Shown here piece after piece: positions 34,848-43,637 of a DNA stretch of 64,000 bases. The notes under the pieces were generated by a model. That model saw only the letters and a program-made list of their open reading frames with translations. It did no database searches and was not told where the DNA came from. Made by a program: the position numbers and the translations under genes. Source of the stretch: 34-65-8 sp964516135 (lineage in GTDB: Bacteria; Pseudomonadota; Alphaproteobacteria; Sphingomonadales; Sphingomonadaceae); the NCBI GenBank assembly GCA_964516135.1, contig CAZEWN010000013.1:1-64000 (forward strand). Direction: 5' to 3'. Each line of letters starts with the position of its first letter. Position 1 is the stretch's first letter.

Positions 34848-36242
34848 GTGACCCGCCTTGTCGTTATCTCGAACCGAGTTGCCATCCCGTCCGCACGTGG
34901 TGCGGCCGGAGCGCAGGGTGGCTTGGCCGGTGCGCTCAATTCTGCGTTGAAGGAAAACGGCGGCGTCTGGTTCGGCTGGTCGGGGCGCGAAGTGGCTGCT
35001 CCCTCGTCCGAACCAACGGTGGCGACCTACAACGGTGTCACCATGGCCACGATCGACCTTAGCCCGCAAGATGTGGCGGAATACTATTATGGCTATGCCA
35101 ACTCGACGCTGTGGCCGCTGTTCCACTACCGGCTCGACCTGACGGAGTACGAACGCCTCACCGCGATCGGGTACGAGCGCGTCAACGAGCGCTTTGCCAA
35201 CAGCCTCGATTCGCTTCTTCGAAACGATGACCTGATCTGGGTCCACGATTACCACCTGATCCCGTTGGGTGATGCCCTGCGACGGCAAGGGCGCAACAAT
35301 CGGATGGGATTCTTCCTTCATATCCCCTGGCCGCCGGCCCGGCTGTTCGTCTCGCTGCCTTACCACGAGCGTCTGGTTCGCGCCTTGCTTGCCTATGATG
35401 TCGTGGGCTTCCAGTGCGACGAGTGGCTCGAAAGCTTCCTGCACTATTGCGGCAAGGAGCTCGGCGCCGACGTCGATGAGGGAACTGGCAGGATCACACT
35501 GCAAGGGCGCACGACGATTGCCCGGGCCCATCCCATCGGCATCGACTTCGATCACTTCACCGCTCAGGGCCAAACAGGCGAAGCGCGCCAGGCGGCACAG
35601 CGGGTTCTGTCGAGCACCCGGCGTCGCACCGCGATGATCGGGGTCGATCGGCTCGATTATTCCAAGGGCCTGCCCGAACGGTTGGACGGCATCAGCCGCT
35701 TCTTCGACCGGCATCCCGAACGGGTGAACGATCTGGTGTTCATCCAGATCGCGCCACCCAGCCGGGAGGATATCGACAGCTACCAGCAAATCCGCGCACT
35801 GCTCGAGCAGAAGACCGGACAAATCAACGGCGCATTCAGCCGGATCGATCTGGTGCCGGTGCGATACGTCAACCAGGGCCACACCGCGGCGGAGCTCTAC
35901 GGTGTATTCAGGACCTGTAAGATCGGCCTCGTTACGCCGCTCAGAGACGGCATGAATCTCGTGGCAAAGGAATATGTTGCGGCGCAAGATCCCGACGATC
36001 CCGGCGTTCTGATCCTGAGCCGCTTTGCCGGTGCTGCGCAGCAACTTCCCCAAGCATTATTGGTCAATCCTCATAGCCCCGATGACATAGCGCACAACAT
36101 CAAGCTCGCGCTCGAAATGCCGCTCGAAGAACGTAAATCGCGATGGACGCCGATGTTCGAATGCGTGCGCGACGAGAACGTTCAATCATGGACGCGGAAT
36201 TTTCTCGAAGAGTTGTCAGCGGCTCGGGAGGCACCCAGGTAG
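34848..36242 (+). CDS. otsA: Trehalose-6-phosphate synthase
   Basis: Transfers glucose from UDP-glucose to glucose-6-phosphate to make trehalose-6-phosphate. It is a GT20 enzyme of 464 aa from GTG 34848. Motifs are VVISNRV, GGLAGAL, LFHYR, IWVHDYHLIPLG, GFFLHIPWPP, RLDYSKGLPERL, and VTPLRDGMNLVAKEYVAAQ. It lies 7 bases after the GH15 gene, completing the operon. Confidence 0.97.
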   Translation: MTRLVVISNRVAIPSARGAAGAQGGLAGALNSALKENGGVWFGWSGREVAAPSSEPTVATYNGVTMATIDLSPQDVAEYYYGYANSTLWPLFHYRLDLTEYERLTAIGYERVNERFANSLDSLLRNDDLIWVHDYHLIPLGDALRRQGRNNRMGFFLHIPWPPARLFVSLPYHERLVRALLAYDVVGFQCDEWLESFLHYCGKELGADVDEGTGRITLQGRTTIARAHPIGIDFDHFTAQGQTGEARQAAQRVLSSTRRRTAMIGVDRLDYSKGLPERLDGISRFFDRHPERVNDLVFIQIAPPSREDIDSYQQIRALLEQKTGQINGAFSRIDLVPVRYVNQGHTAAELYGVFRTCKIGLVTPLRDGMNLVAKEYVAAQDPDDPGVLILSRFAGAAQQLPQALLVNPHSPDDIAHNIKLALEMPLEERKSRWTPMFECVRDENVQSWTRNFLEELSAAREAPR

Positions 36243-36422
36243 CCGGCTTGCCCAGCTGACGAGACGAAACTGATTCATTCCGTGCGAGGAAAATTCCCTG
36301 TAGATTTCGCGAAAACTAGGAATATAGAGCGCGCAGGCGGGCCCTCACGCAAGTGGATGCACCGCCAACTGCTGTGACCGGCTTGCGGCCCGCCCGCACC
36401 GCCGATAAAGCCCGCAGCGAGT

Positions 36423-36498
36423 GCCGCTTTAGCTCAGTTGGTAGAGCACATCATTCGTAATGATGGGGTCACGTGTTCGAGTCACGTAAGCGGCACCA
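36423..36498 (+). tRNA. tRNA-Thr (CGT)
   Basis: A complete 76-base cloverleaf: acceptor GCCGCTT / AAGCGGC, D arm with AGCTCAGTTGGTAGAGC, anticodon CGT in CATTCGTAATG, T arm ACGTGTTCGAGTCACGT, discriminator A and encoded CCA. The 180-base gap before it holds a long-range inverted repeat GGCGGGCC / GGCCCGCC (36336-36343, 36387-36394) of unclear meaning. Confidence 0.97.
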
Positions 36499-36539
36499 CT
36501 GCACCTTGTCGGCTGTCGGCAAGAGCGAGCGGGGAAGCG

Positions 36540-37424
36540 ATGGCGGGTTCGGCCCAGATGAAGATGCGATCCTGGTTGTTCGCGCCCGGTGATAGCGACA
36601 AGAAATGCTCCAAGGCGGTCGATGGCCTCGCTGACATCGCGATTCTCGACATCGAAGATGCAGTGGCAGAGGAGAACAAACCGCGCGCGCGCGCCATGGT
36701 CCACGATTTCCTGCGCGACCGGAACGATGGGCGGGAACGGATCTGGGTGCGGATCAATCCGCTTGCCGGGCAGCACGCTCTGGCCGATCTTGCGGCTGTG
36801 GTGCCCGCCCGGCCGGGAGGGATCATGCTGCCCAAGGCCGAAGGGCGCGAGGACGTCGAGCGGCTTCACCGGTACCTCGAAGCGCTGGAGGCGGCGCACG
36901 GGATAACGGTCGGATCAACGGCGGTAATCGTGCTGGTGACCGAGACTGCGGCGGGCATGTTCCGAACGGGCGACTATGTCGGTGCTCCGCGCCTCGCCGC
37001 GATGACCTGGGGGGCGGAGGATCTGGCCGATGCGCTGGGTGCCAGCTCCAACACCAATCCCGACGGCAGCTATGGCCACACTTTCGAATTGGCGCGCAGC
37101 CTGTGCTTGCTTGGCGCGGCGGCGGCGGGCGTCCCGGCGATCGAGACGATCCAAGCCGATTTTCGCGATCTGGACGGATTGAAGGTACGGGCCGACATGG
37201 TCCGCCGCGCCGGTTATCGTGGGATGCTGGCGATCCACCCTGACCAAGTGCCGGTGATCAATGCCGCTTTCACACCCAGTGCTGATGAAATCGCCCACGC
37301 CCGCGAAATCGTCGCTCTGTTCGCGGCCAATCCCGGCGCGGGGACGATCGGGTGGAAGGGCGGAATGCTTGATCGTCCGCACCTGTCGCGCGCGCAGCAG
37401 CTGCTCGCGCAGGCCGGGGACTAG
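36540..37424 (+). CDS. HpcH/HpaI-type CoA-ester lyase
   Basis: A 294-residue TIM-barrel lyase of the CitE/malyl-CoA lyase family. It cleaves or forms C-C bonds in 3-hydroxyacyl-CoA thioesters such as malyl-CoA or citramalyl-CoA. It has RSWLFAPGDSDKKCSKA, the metal/CoA region ILDIEDAVAEENKPRAR, VRINPL, VLVTETAAGMF (Glu ligand) and the MTWGAEDLADALG motif with its acidic metal ligand. The start at 36540 follows GGGGAAG and sits 41 bases after tRNA-Thr. The TAG overlaps the convergent cysQ as CTAG. Exact substrate unknown. Confidence 0.9.
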   Translation: MAGSAQMKMRSWLFAPGDSDKKCSKAVDGLADIAILDIEDAVAEENKPRARAMVHDFLRDRNDGRERIWVRINPLAGQHALADLAAVVPARPGGIMLPKAEGREDVERLHRYLEALEAAHGITVGSTAVIVLVTETAAGMFRTGDYVGAPRLAAMTWGAEDLADALGASSNTNPDGSYGHTFELARSLCLLGAAAAGVPAIETIQADFRDLDGLKVRADMVRRAGYRGMLAIHPDQVPVINAAFTPSADEIAHAREIVALFAANPGAGTIGWKGGMLDRPHLSRAQQLLAQAGD

Positions 37425-38152
37425 CCCCGCACCGCGGTCAGAAGCCGTTCAGCCCATTCACGGCGGCAGATCAGCAGATCGGGCAAATAGGTATCCGCGC
37501 GGTTATAGATCAGCGGCGCGCCGTCGATCCGTGAACAGTGCAGGCCATTCGCGCGTGCCACCGCGACCGGGGCGCAGCTATCCCATTCGTGCTGACCGCC
37601 AGTGTGGATGTAGATTTCGGCCTCCCCGCGAACTACTGACATCGCCTTCGCCCCGGCGCTGCCCATCGGTATCAGTTCCGCGCCGATCGCCTTGGCCACG
37701 GTCATTGCCTGATCGGCCGGGCGGGTGCGGCTGACCACCATGCGCGGGCGCTCGCGCGGCGGCGGGGGCGCCAGCGGCGCGTCGCTGCGGAGCACGAGGC
37801 CAAGCCCGGGCAAGGCGACCGCGCCGATCTCTGCCACTCCGTCGATCGCCAGTGCCACATGCACTGCCCAATCGCCGCGTTCCTCGGCATATTCACGGGT
37901 GCCGTCGACCGGATCGACGATCCACACACGGCGTTTGCCCAGGCGCTCGCAAGTGTCCTTGCTTTCTTCCGACAGCAGCCCGTCCTCGGGTCGCTGCGCG
38001 GCGAGGGCGCGCACAAGGAAAGTGTTGACGACGTTGTCGCCAGCATCCCCCAATGCATTACCCTCGATCAATCCCGCATCGCGCACCGCGCAGGCAATCC
38101 TTCCGGCGGCTTCGGCGAGGGCTGCGGCGAGCTCGGCATCGCTCATGCTCAT
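37421..38152 (-). CDS. cysQ: 3'(2'),5'-bisphosphate nucleotidase CysQ
   Basis: Removes the 3'-phosphate of PAP (and may act on PAPS), recycling the by-product of sulfate activation. It is 243 aa of the inositol monophosphatase family: LLSEESKDT, then the metal-binding VWIVDPVDGTREYAE, and the C-terminal GGQHEWDSCAPVAVARANGL. The start codon overlaps the stop of cysNC, placing it last in the cysD-cysNC-cysQ operon, which supports the CysQ call over a general IMPase. Confidence 0.94.
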   Translation of the reverse strand: MSMSDAELAAALAEAAGRIACAVRDAGLIEGNALGDAGDNVVNTFLVRALAAQRPEDGLLSEESKDTCERLGKRRVWIVDPVDGTREYAEERGDWAVHVALAIDGVAEIGAVALPGLGLVLRSDAPLAPPPPRERPRMVVSRTRPADQAMTVAKAIGAELIPMGSAGAKAMSVVRGEAEIYIHTGGQHEWDSCAPVAVARANGLHCSRIDGAPLIYNRADTYLPDLLICRREWAERLLTAVRG

Positions 38153-40062
38153 TTGAGCGGCAGGATCGCGCGGATGATGTGCTCGGCGGCTTCGGCGGGG
38201 GTCATTTCCACGGTATTGACCCGGATGTCGGGGTTCTCGGGCGGCTCATAGGGGCTGTCGATTCCGGTAAAGTTCTTCAACTGGCCACTGCGCGCCTTCT
38301 TGTAGAGCCCCTTCACGTCGCGCGCCTCGGCCACTTCCAGCGGAGTGTCGACGAAGATTTCGATGAATTCGCCGTCGGGGATCATTTTTCGCACCATCTC
38401 GCGCTCGGCGCGGAACGGGCTGATGAAGGCGGTCAGCACGATCAGGCCCGCGTCGGTCATCAATCGAGCGACCTCGCCAACACGGCGGATGTTCTCGATC
38501 CGGTCGGCCTCGGTAAAGCCCAAGTCCCTGTTCAACCCGTGGCGCACGTTGTCGCCATCAAGCAGGAAGGTGTGGCGATTGATCAGGTTGAGGCGCTTTT
38601 CCACCTCGTTGGCGATGGTCGACTTGCCTGATCCCGACAGCCCGGTGAACCAGAGCACGCGCGGTTTCTGGTTCTTGAGGTTGGCATGTTCCTCGCGGGT
38701 TACGTCGACCGGTTGCCAGTGGACGTTCTGCGCCCGCCGCAGGCTGAAATGGAGCATGCCCGCAGCGACCGTGCGATTGGTCAGCTTGTCGATCAGGATG
38801 AACCCGCCGAGGCTGCGGTTGTCGGCATAGCGTTCGAACACGATCGGTCGATCGGTCGCCAGCTCGGCGACGCCGATTGCATTCAATTCCAGCGTCTTGG
38901 CGGCGAGGTGCTCGCCCGGGCTGTTTACGTTGATCGCATACTTGGGCTGCTGGACGGTGGCGGAGACAGTCTGGGTGCCGAGCTTCAGCCAGTACCCTCG
39001 CCCAACGTGCATCGGCGCGTCATCCATCCAAACCAGCGTCGCCTCGAACTGGTCGGCGACTTCGGGCGGAGAATCGGTGGCGGCGATCACGTCGCCGCGC
39101 GAACAATCTATTTCGTCGGCGAAGCACAGTGTGACCGATTGGCCCGCGACGGCTTCCTCGAGATCTCCGTCGAGCGTTACGATCCGGGTCACGGACGAGG
39201 TCTTGCCGGAGGGCAGTACGCGCACCGTTGCGCCCCGCCTGATCGAGCCACTGGAAACCAGCCCGGCGAAGCCACGAAAATCGAGATTGGGCCGGTTGAC
39301 CCATTGCACCGGCAGGCGAAACGGTTTCTGCTGATCAAGGCCGGCGTGCACGTGGACCGTTTCGAGATGGTCGATCAGCACCGGCCCTGTATACCACGGC
39401 ATCGCGGTGGAGGTGGACGTGATGTTGTCGCCCTGCAGGCCAGAGATGGGGATGGCGGTAAAGGCGTCGATCCCGATACTTGCGGCGAACGCGCGATAGT
39501 CCGCCACGATGGCTTCGTACCGTGCCTGACTATAGTCTATAAGGTCCATCTTGTTCACGGCAAGTACCAGATTGGTTATGCCCAACTGGTGACACAGGAA
39601 GCTGTGGCGCCGTGTCTGGGTCAGCACCCCTTTGCGCGCGTCAATCAGGATGACCGCGAGATCCGCCGTGCTCGCGCCGGTGACCATATTGCGGGTGTAC
39701 TGCTCATGTCCGGGGCAATCCGCGACGATGAACTTGCGTTTCTCGGTGGTGAAGAAGCGATAGGCGACGTCGATCGTGATGCCTTGCTCACGTTCGGCGG
39801 CGAGCCCGTCGACCAGCAGGGCGAAATCGATTTCCTGCCCCTGCGTGCCGACGCGTTTGCTGTCGCTCTCCAGCGCAGCAAGTTGATCTTCGAAGATCAT
39901 CTTGGAATCGTACAGCAGCCGCCCGATCAGCGTCGATTTACCGTCATCGACGCTGCCGCAGGTGATGAACCGCAGCATGGTCTTGTTCTGGTGCGCCGCA
40001 AGATAGGCATCGATATCCTCCGCGATCAGCGCGTCGGCGCGGTAGGTCACGTCCGCGTCCAT
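38149..40062 (-). CDS. cysNC: Bifunctional ATP sulfurylase GTPase subunit / APS kinase
   Basis: A fusion of CysN and CysC, 637 aa. The N-terminal GTPase (about 1-440) shows CGSVDDGKSTLIGRLLYDSK, DCPGHEQYTRNMVTGAS and NKMDL; it drives APS formation by CysD. The C-terminal APS kinase (about 460-637) has WFTGLSGSGKSTIANEVEKR and makes PAPS. Start and stop codons overlap those of cysD (upstream) and cysQ (downstream). Fusion of N and C is common in Proteobacteria. Confidence 0.97.
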   Translation of the reverse strand: MDADVTYRADALIAEDIDAYLAAHQNKTMLRFITCGSVDDGKSTLIGRLLYDSKMIFEDQLAALESDSKRVGTQGQEIDFALLVDGLAAEREQGITIDVAYRFFTTEKRKFIVADCPGHEQYTRNMVTGASTADLAVILIDARKGVLTQTRRHSFLCHQLGITNLVLAVNKMDLIDYSQARYEAIVADYRAFAASIGIDAFTAIPISGLQGDNITSTSTAMPWYTGPVLIDHLETVHVHAGLDQQKPFRLPVQWVNRPNLDFRGFAGLVSSGSIRRGATVRVLPSGKTSSVTRIVTLDGDLEEAVAGQSVTLCFADEIDCSRGDVIAATDSPPEVADQFEATLVWMDDAPMHVGRGYWLKLGTQTVSATVQQPKYAINVNSPGEHLAAKTLELNAIGVAELATDRPIVFERYADNRSLGGFILIDKLTNRTVAAGMLHFSLRRAQNVHWQPVDVTREEHANLKNQKPRVLWFTGLSGSGKSTIANEVEKRLNLINRHTFLLDGDNVRHGLNRDLGFTEADRIENIRRVGEVARLMTDAGLIVLTAFISPFRAEREMVRKMIPDGEFIEIFVDTPLEVAEARDVKGLYKKARSGQLKNFTGIDSPYEPPENPDIRVNTVEMTPAEAAEHIIRAILPLK

Positions 40063-40961
40063 CAGAAATACCCCTCCTGCTTCTTCTTTTCCATCGACGC
40101 ATCCCCCGCGTCGCGGTCAATTGCGCGACCCTGGCGTTCGCTGGTCGTGGTGAGCAGCATTTCCTGGATTACTTCGGTGAGGCTGGCAGCCTCGCTTTCC
40201 ACCGCACCGGTCAGTGGATAGCAGCCGAGCGTGCGGAAGCGGATTGAGCGCAAAACCGGCTCCTCGCCCGGGATCAGGCGGAAACGGTCGTCATCGACCA
40301 TCAGCAGCATTCCGTCGCGCTCGACCGTAGGCCGCGGCGCGGCGAAATAGAGCGGGACAATCTCGATCCTTTCCAGATGGATGTACTGCCAGATGTCCAG
40401 CTCGGTCCAGTTCGACAGCGGAAACACGCGAATGCTTTCGCCCCTGGCCTTGCGAGCGTTGTAGAGGTTCCACAGCTCGGGCCGCTGGCTCTTCGGATCC
40501 CATCCGTGGCTTGCGGTCCGGAAGCTGAACACGCGTTCCTTGGCCCGGCTCTTCTCCTCGTCGCGCCGCGCCCCACCGAAAGCGGCGTCGAAGCCGTGCT
40601 GGTCGAGCGCTTGCTTGAGCCCTTGGGTTTTCCACATGTCGGTATGAACGGGCCCGTGGTCGAACGGGTTGATACCCTGCGCCTTCGCCTCGGGATTTTG
40701 GTGGACCAGCAGTTCCATCCCCGCGTCGCGCGCTGCTTTTTCGCGCAGGGCGTACATCTCGCGGAACTTCCACGTCGTGTCGACATGGAGCAGCGGAAAT
40801 GGCGGCGGCGCGGGGAAGAACGCCTTTTTCGCCAAGTGGAGCATCACCGCGCTGTCCTTGCCGATCGAATAAAGCATGACCGGGCGTTCCGCCTCGGCCA
40901 CGACCTCGCGCATGATGTGGATGCTTTCGGCTTCGAGCCGTTGCAAGTGGGTGAGGGTCAT
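40062..40961 (-). CDS. cysD: Sulfate adenylyltransferase subunit 2
   Basis: The catalytic small subunit that adenylates sulfate to APS with CysN. It is 299 aa from the ATG at 40961 (MTLTHLQRLEAESIHIMREV); the open frame continues to 41414, but the family starts here. Motifs are PVMLYSIGKDSAVMLHLAKK (PP-loop), HVDTTWKFREMYALRE, FGGARRDEEKSRAKERVFSF, and LSNWTELDIWQYI near the middle, with GCYPLTGAVESEA in the C-terminal part. First gene of the operon. Confidence 0.97.
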   Translation of the reverse strand: MTLTHLQRLEAESIHIMREVVAEAERPVMLYSIGKDSAVMLHLAKKAFFPAPPPFPLLHVDTTWKFREMYALREKAARDAGMELLVHQNPEAKAQGINPFDHGPVHTDMWKTQGLKQALDQHGFDAAFGGARRDEEKSRAKERVFSFRTASHGWDPKSQRPELWNLYNARKARGESIRVFPLSNWTELDIWQYIHLERIEIVPLYFAAPRPTVERDGMLLMVDDDRFRLIPGEEPVLRSIRFRTLGCYPLTGAVESEAASLTEVIQEMLLTTTSERQGRAIDRDAGDASMEKKKQEGYF

Positions 40962-41171
40962 GGGCACCTGAAACTGTCTTCGCGAACGTCGGGGGAAGGT
41001 TCGTGTCCGTGCCATAGCCGCCGACCAGCCCGGGCGGAGGCACGAATTTTTCGCAAGCTGGATGGATTTGCTTGCCGATGCATCCCCACCGGCGCATCGC
41101 TTGACTAGCATCGGCCCAGCACCCAATGCGTTGCGGGTGACCAGCAACCGCCACAACGCAGCCCGCCCCCG
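40962..41171 (-). promoter_or_regulatory. Divergent leader between cysD and the FMN reductase gene
   Basis: The 210-base gap has hairpin potential on the cysD side: CGTGCC ... GGCACG at about 41010-41046, enclosing CCGCC/GGCGG, and CGTTG/CAACG about 40 bases before the reductase gene. I cannot match it to a known riboswitch, and no clear promoter stands out. Confidence 0.35.
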
Positions 41172-41741
41172 ATGCCGCTGATCGTCGGGATCGGAGGAAC
41201 CCAGCGCCCCAATTCGATCAGCGAGCGGCTGGTGCGGAGTGTGCTGGAAGCGACAGCGCGGCTGGGTGTTGAAACGCGGATGTTCGGCGGGCCGGAACTC
41301 GCGCAGTTGCCGCACTACGACCCCTATCACCAGAACCGCACCGCGCTGGAGATTGACTTCGTCGAGGCGGTGCGTGCCGCCGATGGTATCGTGATCGCCT
41401 CGCCCAGCTACCACGGCGGCGTGTCAGGGCTGATCAAGAACGCGATCGACCTGCTGGAGGAACTGCGGCTGGACGAGCGGCCCTATCTCGACGGGCGCCC
41501 TGTCGGACTGGTCGTTGCGGCGGCCGGGTGGCAAGCGGGTGGGGTGACGCTGGCGGCGCTGCGGGGCATTGTCCATGCCATGCGCGGCTGGCCCACGCCG
41601 ATGGGCATCGCGATCAATTCCGTCGAGCAGCGCCCGTTCGACGATAGCGGCGCGCTGGCCGACAGGCAGATTGCCGAACAGATCGAGGTCATGGCCCGGC
41701 AACTGGCTGCGGGCTGCATCGGGCTAAGCCAGCGGATCTGA
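41172..41741 (+). CDS. NAD(P)H-dependent FMN reductase
   Basis: A 189-residue flavodoxin-fold reductase: IVGIGGTQRPNSISERLVRS at the N-terminus (FMN phosphate loop), SPSYHGGVSGLIKNAIDLLE (flavin contact), and VGLVVAAAGWQAGGVTLAAL. Relatives supply reduced flavin to monooxygenases, including SsuE for sulfonates. Divergence from the cys operon fits sulfur metabolism but is only circumstantial; no ssuD-like monooxygenase is in the window. It is followed by the acyl-CoA dehydrogenase after 19 bases. Confidence 0.88.
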   Translation: MPLIVGIGGTQRPNSISERLVRSVLEATARLGVETRMFGGPELAQLPHYDPYHQNRTALEIDFVEAVRAADGIVIASPSYHGGVSGLIKNAIDLLEELRLDERPYLDGRPVGLVVAAAGWQAGGVTLAALRGIVHAMRGWPTPMGIAINSVEQRPFDDSGALADRQIAEQIEVMARQLAAGCIGLSQRI

Positions 41742-41760
41742 CGGGGCTGGGCAAGGTGCG

Positions 41761-42912
41761 ATGTTCGACAGCCTGACCCTTGCCGCCATTCCGGATGAAG
41801 ACGAGGCGCTCCGCCCGCGCGTGCGCGAACTGGCGCGCGGCGCCGTGGCCGGGCTTTCGCTGGAGCAGCGGGCGCGGTCATGGTCGGGCTTTGACGCAGG
41901 GTTTAGCCGGCGGTTGGGGCAGGCGGGCCTGCTCGGGCTGACTTTACCCTGCGAATACAACGGCGGCGGGCGCGGGCCTTTTGCGCGGTTCGTGGTTGTG
42001 GAAGAACTGCTTGCCGCGGGCGCACCAGTGGCGGCGCACTGGATTGCCGACCGCCAAAGCGCGCCCTTGATCCTCAATTACGGGACCGAGGCGCAGCGTC
42101 GGTTCTTCCTGCCGCGCATCTGCCGGGGGGAGGCGCTGTTCTGCATAGGAATGAGCGAGCCGGGATCAGGCTCTGACCTCGCCTCGGTCCGCGCGCGTGC
42201 GGTACGGGCGGACGGCGGGTGGCGGCTGAATGGCCAGAAGATCTGGACGACCAACGCGCTCCATTCCGATTACATGATCGCGCTGGTCCGCACTTCCGGC
42301 ACCGCTAACGACCGCCAGGCCGGCCTATCGCAGGTGATCGTCGACCTGAAAGCGCCCGGTGTCACTGTGCGCCCCATCGCGGACCTCGCCGGTGACAAAC
42401 ATTTCGCCGAAGTGTTTTTCGAAGATGTCACGCTGGGTGAAGACGCGCTGATTGGGGCGGAGGGGCAGGGGTGGCAGCAGGTCACTGCCGAACTGGCATT
42501 CGAGCGCAGCGGACCGGAGCGTATCTATTCGAGCATGATCGTGCTTGACGGCTGGCTCGCGCATCTGCGCGCCGCGGGGCGGCGCGACGATGCCACCACC
42601 GCGCTGATTGGTGGGTTTGTCGCGCGCCTTGCCGCGTTGCGGGCAATGTCCATCGCTTGCACCGCAAGGCTGGCGGCGGGAGAGAGCCCCGTGGTGGAGG
42701 CTTCGCTGGTCAAGGACCTCGGCACCGCGTTCGAGCAGGAACTGCCGCTGGCGATCGCCGACGATCTCGCCGCGCATCCGGAGGAGGCGGCAGATGCCGA
42801 TCTCCTGGCGGCGCTGCGATACACCACGCTGGTCGCGCCCAGCTTCTCGCTGCGCGGCGGCACGCGCGAGATCCTGCGCGGGATCATCGCGCGCGGGCTG
42901 GGTCTGCGCTGA
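41761..42912 (+). CDS. Acyl-CoA dehydrogenase, full-length subunit
   Basis: A 383-residue FAD-dependent acyl-CoA dehydrogenase: N-terminal helical domain, the beta-domain signature FCIGMSEPGSGSDLASVRAR and WRLNGQKIWTTNA, and a C-terminal helical domain with FERSGPERIYSSM and a terminal SLRGGTREILRGIIARGLGL. The TGA overlaps the ATG of the next, shorter dehydrogenase, so they are co-translated and probably form a heteromeric enzyme like the alpha2beta2 ACADs of steroid catabolism. Confidence 0.93.
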   Translation: MFDSLTLAAIPDEDEALRPRVRELARGAVAGLSLEQRARSWSGFDAGFSRRLGQAGLLGLTLPCEYNGGGRGPFARFVVVEELLAAGAPVAAHWIADRQSAPLILNYGTEAQRRFFLPRICRGEALFCIGMSEPGSGSDLASVRARAVRADGGWRLNGQKIWTTNALHSDYMIALVRTSGTANDRQAGLSQVIVDLKAPGVTVRPIADLAGDKHFAEVFFEDVTLGEDALIGAEGQGWQQVTAELAFERSGPERIYSSMIVLDGWLAHLRAAGRRDDATTALIGGFVARLAALRAMSIACTARLAAGESPVVEASLVKDLGTAFEQELPLAIADDLAAHPEEAADADLLAALRYTTLVAPSFSLRGGTREILRGIIARGLGLR

Positions 42913-43637
42913 TGGAGGCGAACGAGTTCCTCGAACCGTTCGAGCGGATGCTGGCGGAGTTGTTCCCGCCCGCGCGGGTGCGGGCGATAGAGGCAGGTGA
43001 TCCCGGCACGGCGGAGTGGGCGGCGGTCGAGCAATCGGGGTTCCTCGATGCCTTGGGGTCGGAGGACGCTGGCGGCGCGGCACTGGCGCCGGGCGAGGTG
43101 CTGCCGCTGTTCATGGCGCTCGGCCGCCATGCGGCGCCCTTGCCGGTGGGCGAGACGATGCTCGCGCGCGCTGGCCATCGCAATGCCCTGCCGCTGTTGC
43201 GCGCCGCGCAGATCGCGGGAGCGGCCGAGCGGGTGCTGGCCATGAGCGTCACCTATGCCAATGAGCGCACACAGTTCGGCAAACCGATCGGGCGGCAACA
43301 GGCGGTGCAGCAGCAGCTAGCTGTTATGGCAGAGGACGTGGTCGCCACGCGGCTGGCGGCGCAACTTGCGGCGGGGCGCGGCTGGCCTTCGCCGGAAAGC
43401 ATCGCGGCGGCGAAGTCGGTCGCCTCGGCGGCGGCGGCGCGGATAGCCAACACCGCCCACGCGGTCCACGGCGCGATCGGGATCAGCGCGGAATACGACC
43501 TCCAGCTATACACTCGCCGCCTGCACCAGTGGCGGCTGGATCATGGGGCGGAGACGCTGTGGAACCGGCGGCTCGGCGCGGCGGTGCTCGGTCGCGATGC
43601 AACCGCGCTGGATTGGATCCGCAACGAGTTGTTCTAG
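42912..43637 (+). CDS. Acyl-CoA dehydrogenase-like short subunit lacking the middle domain
   Basis: A 241-residue protein from the ATG at 42912. About 75 residues of the ACAD N-terminal helical domain (LPPARVRAIE-like start, LPLFMALGRHAAPLPVGETM) run almost directly into the C-terminal helical domain (AMSVTYANERTQFGKPIGRQ, VHGAIGISAEYDLQLYTRRL). The middle beta domain, with SEPGSGSD and its neighbours, is missing. It is in frame and overlaps the full-length partner's stop, so it reads as a genuine gene and not debris. Probably the non-catalytic or FAD-sharing subunit of a heteromer. Stop overlaps the hydratase as CTAG. Confidence 0.85.
   Translation: MEANEFLEPFERMLAELFPPARVRAIEAGDPGTAEWAAVEQSGFLDALGSEDAGGAALAPGEVLPLFMALGRHAAPLPVGETMLARAGHRNALPLLRAAQIAGAAERVLAMSVTYANERTQFGKPIGRQQAVQQQLAVMAEDVVATRLAAQLAAGRGWPSPESIAAAKSVASAAAARIANTAHAVHGAIGISAEYDLQLYTRRLHQWRLDHGAETLWNRRLGAAVLGRDATALDWIRNELF

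Noticed and set aside
36336..36394. GGCGGGCC / GGCCCGCC inverted repeat before tRNA-Thr
   Set aside because: The 43-base loop and GC-rich background make chance likely; no function proposed.
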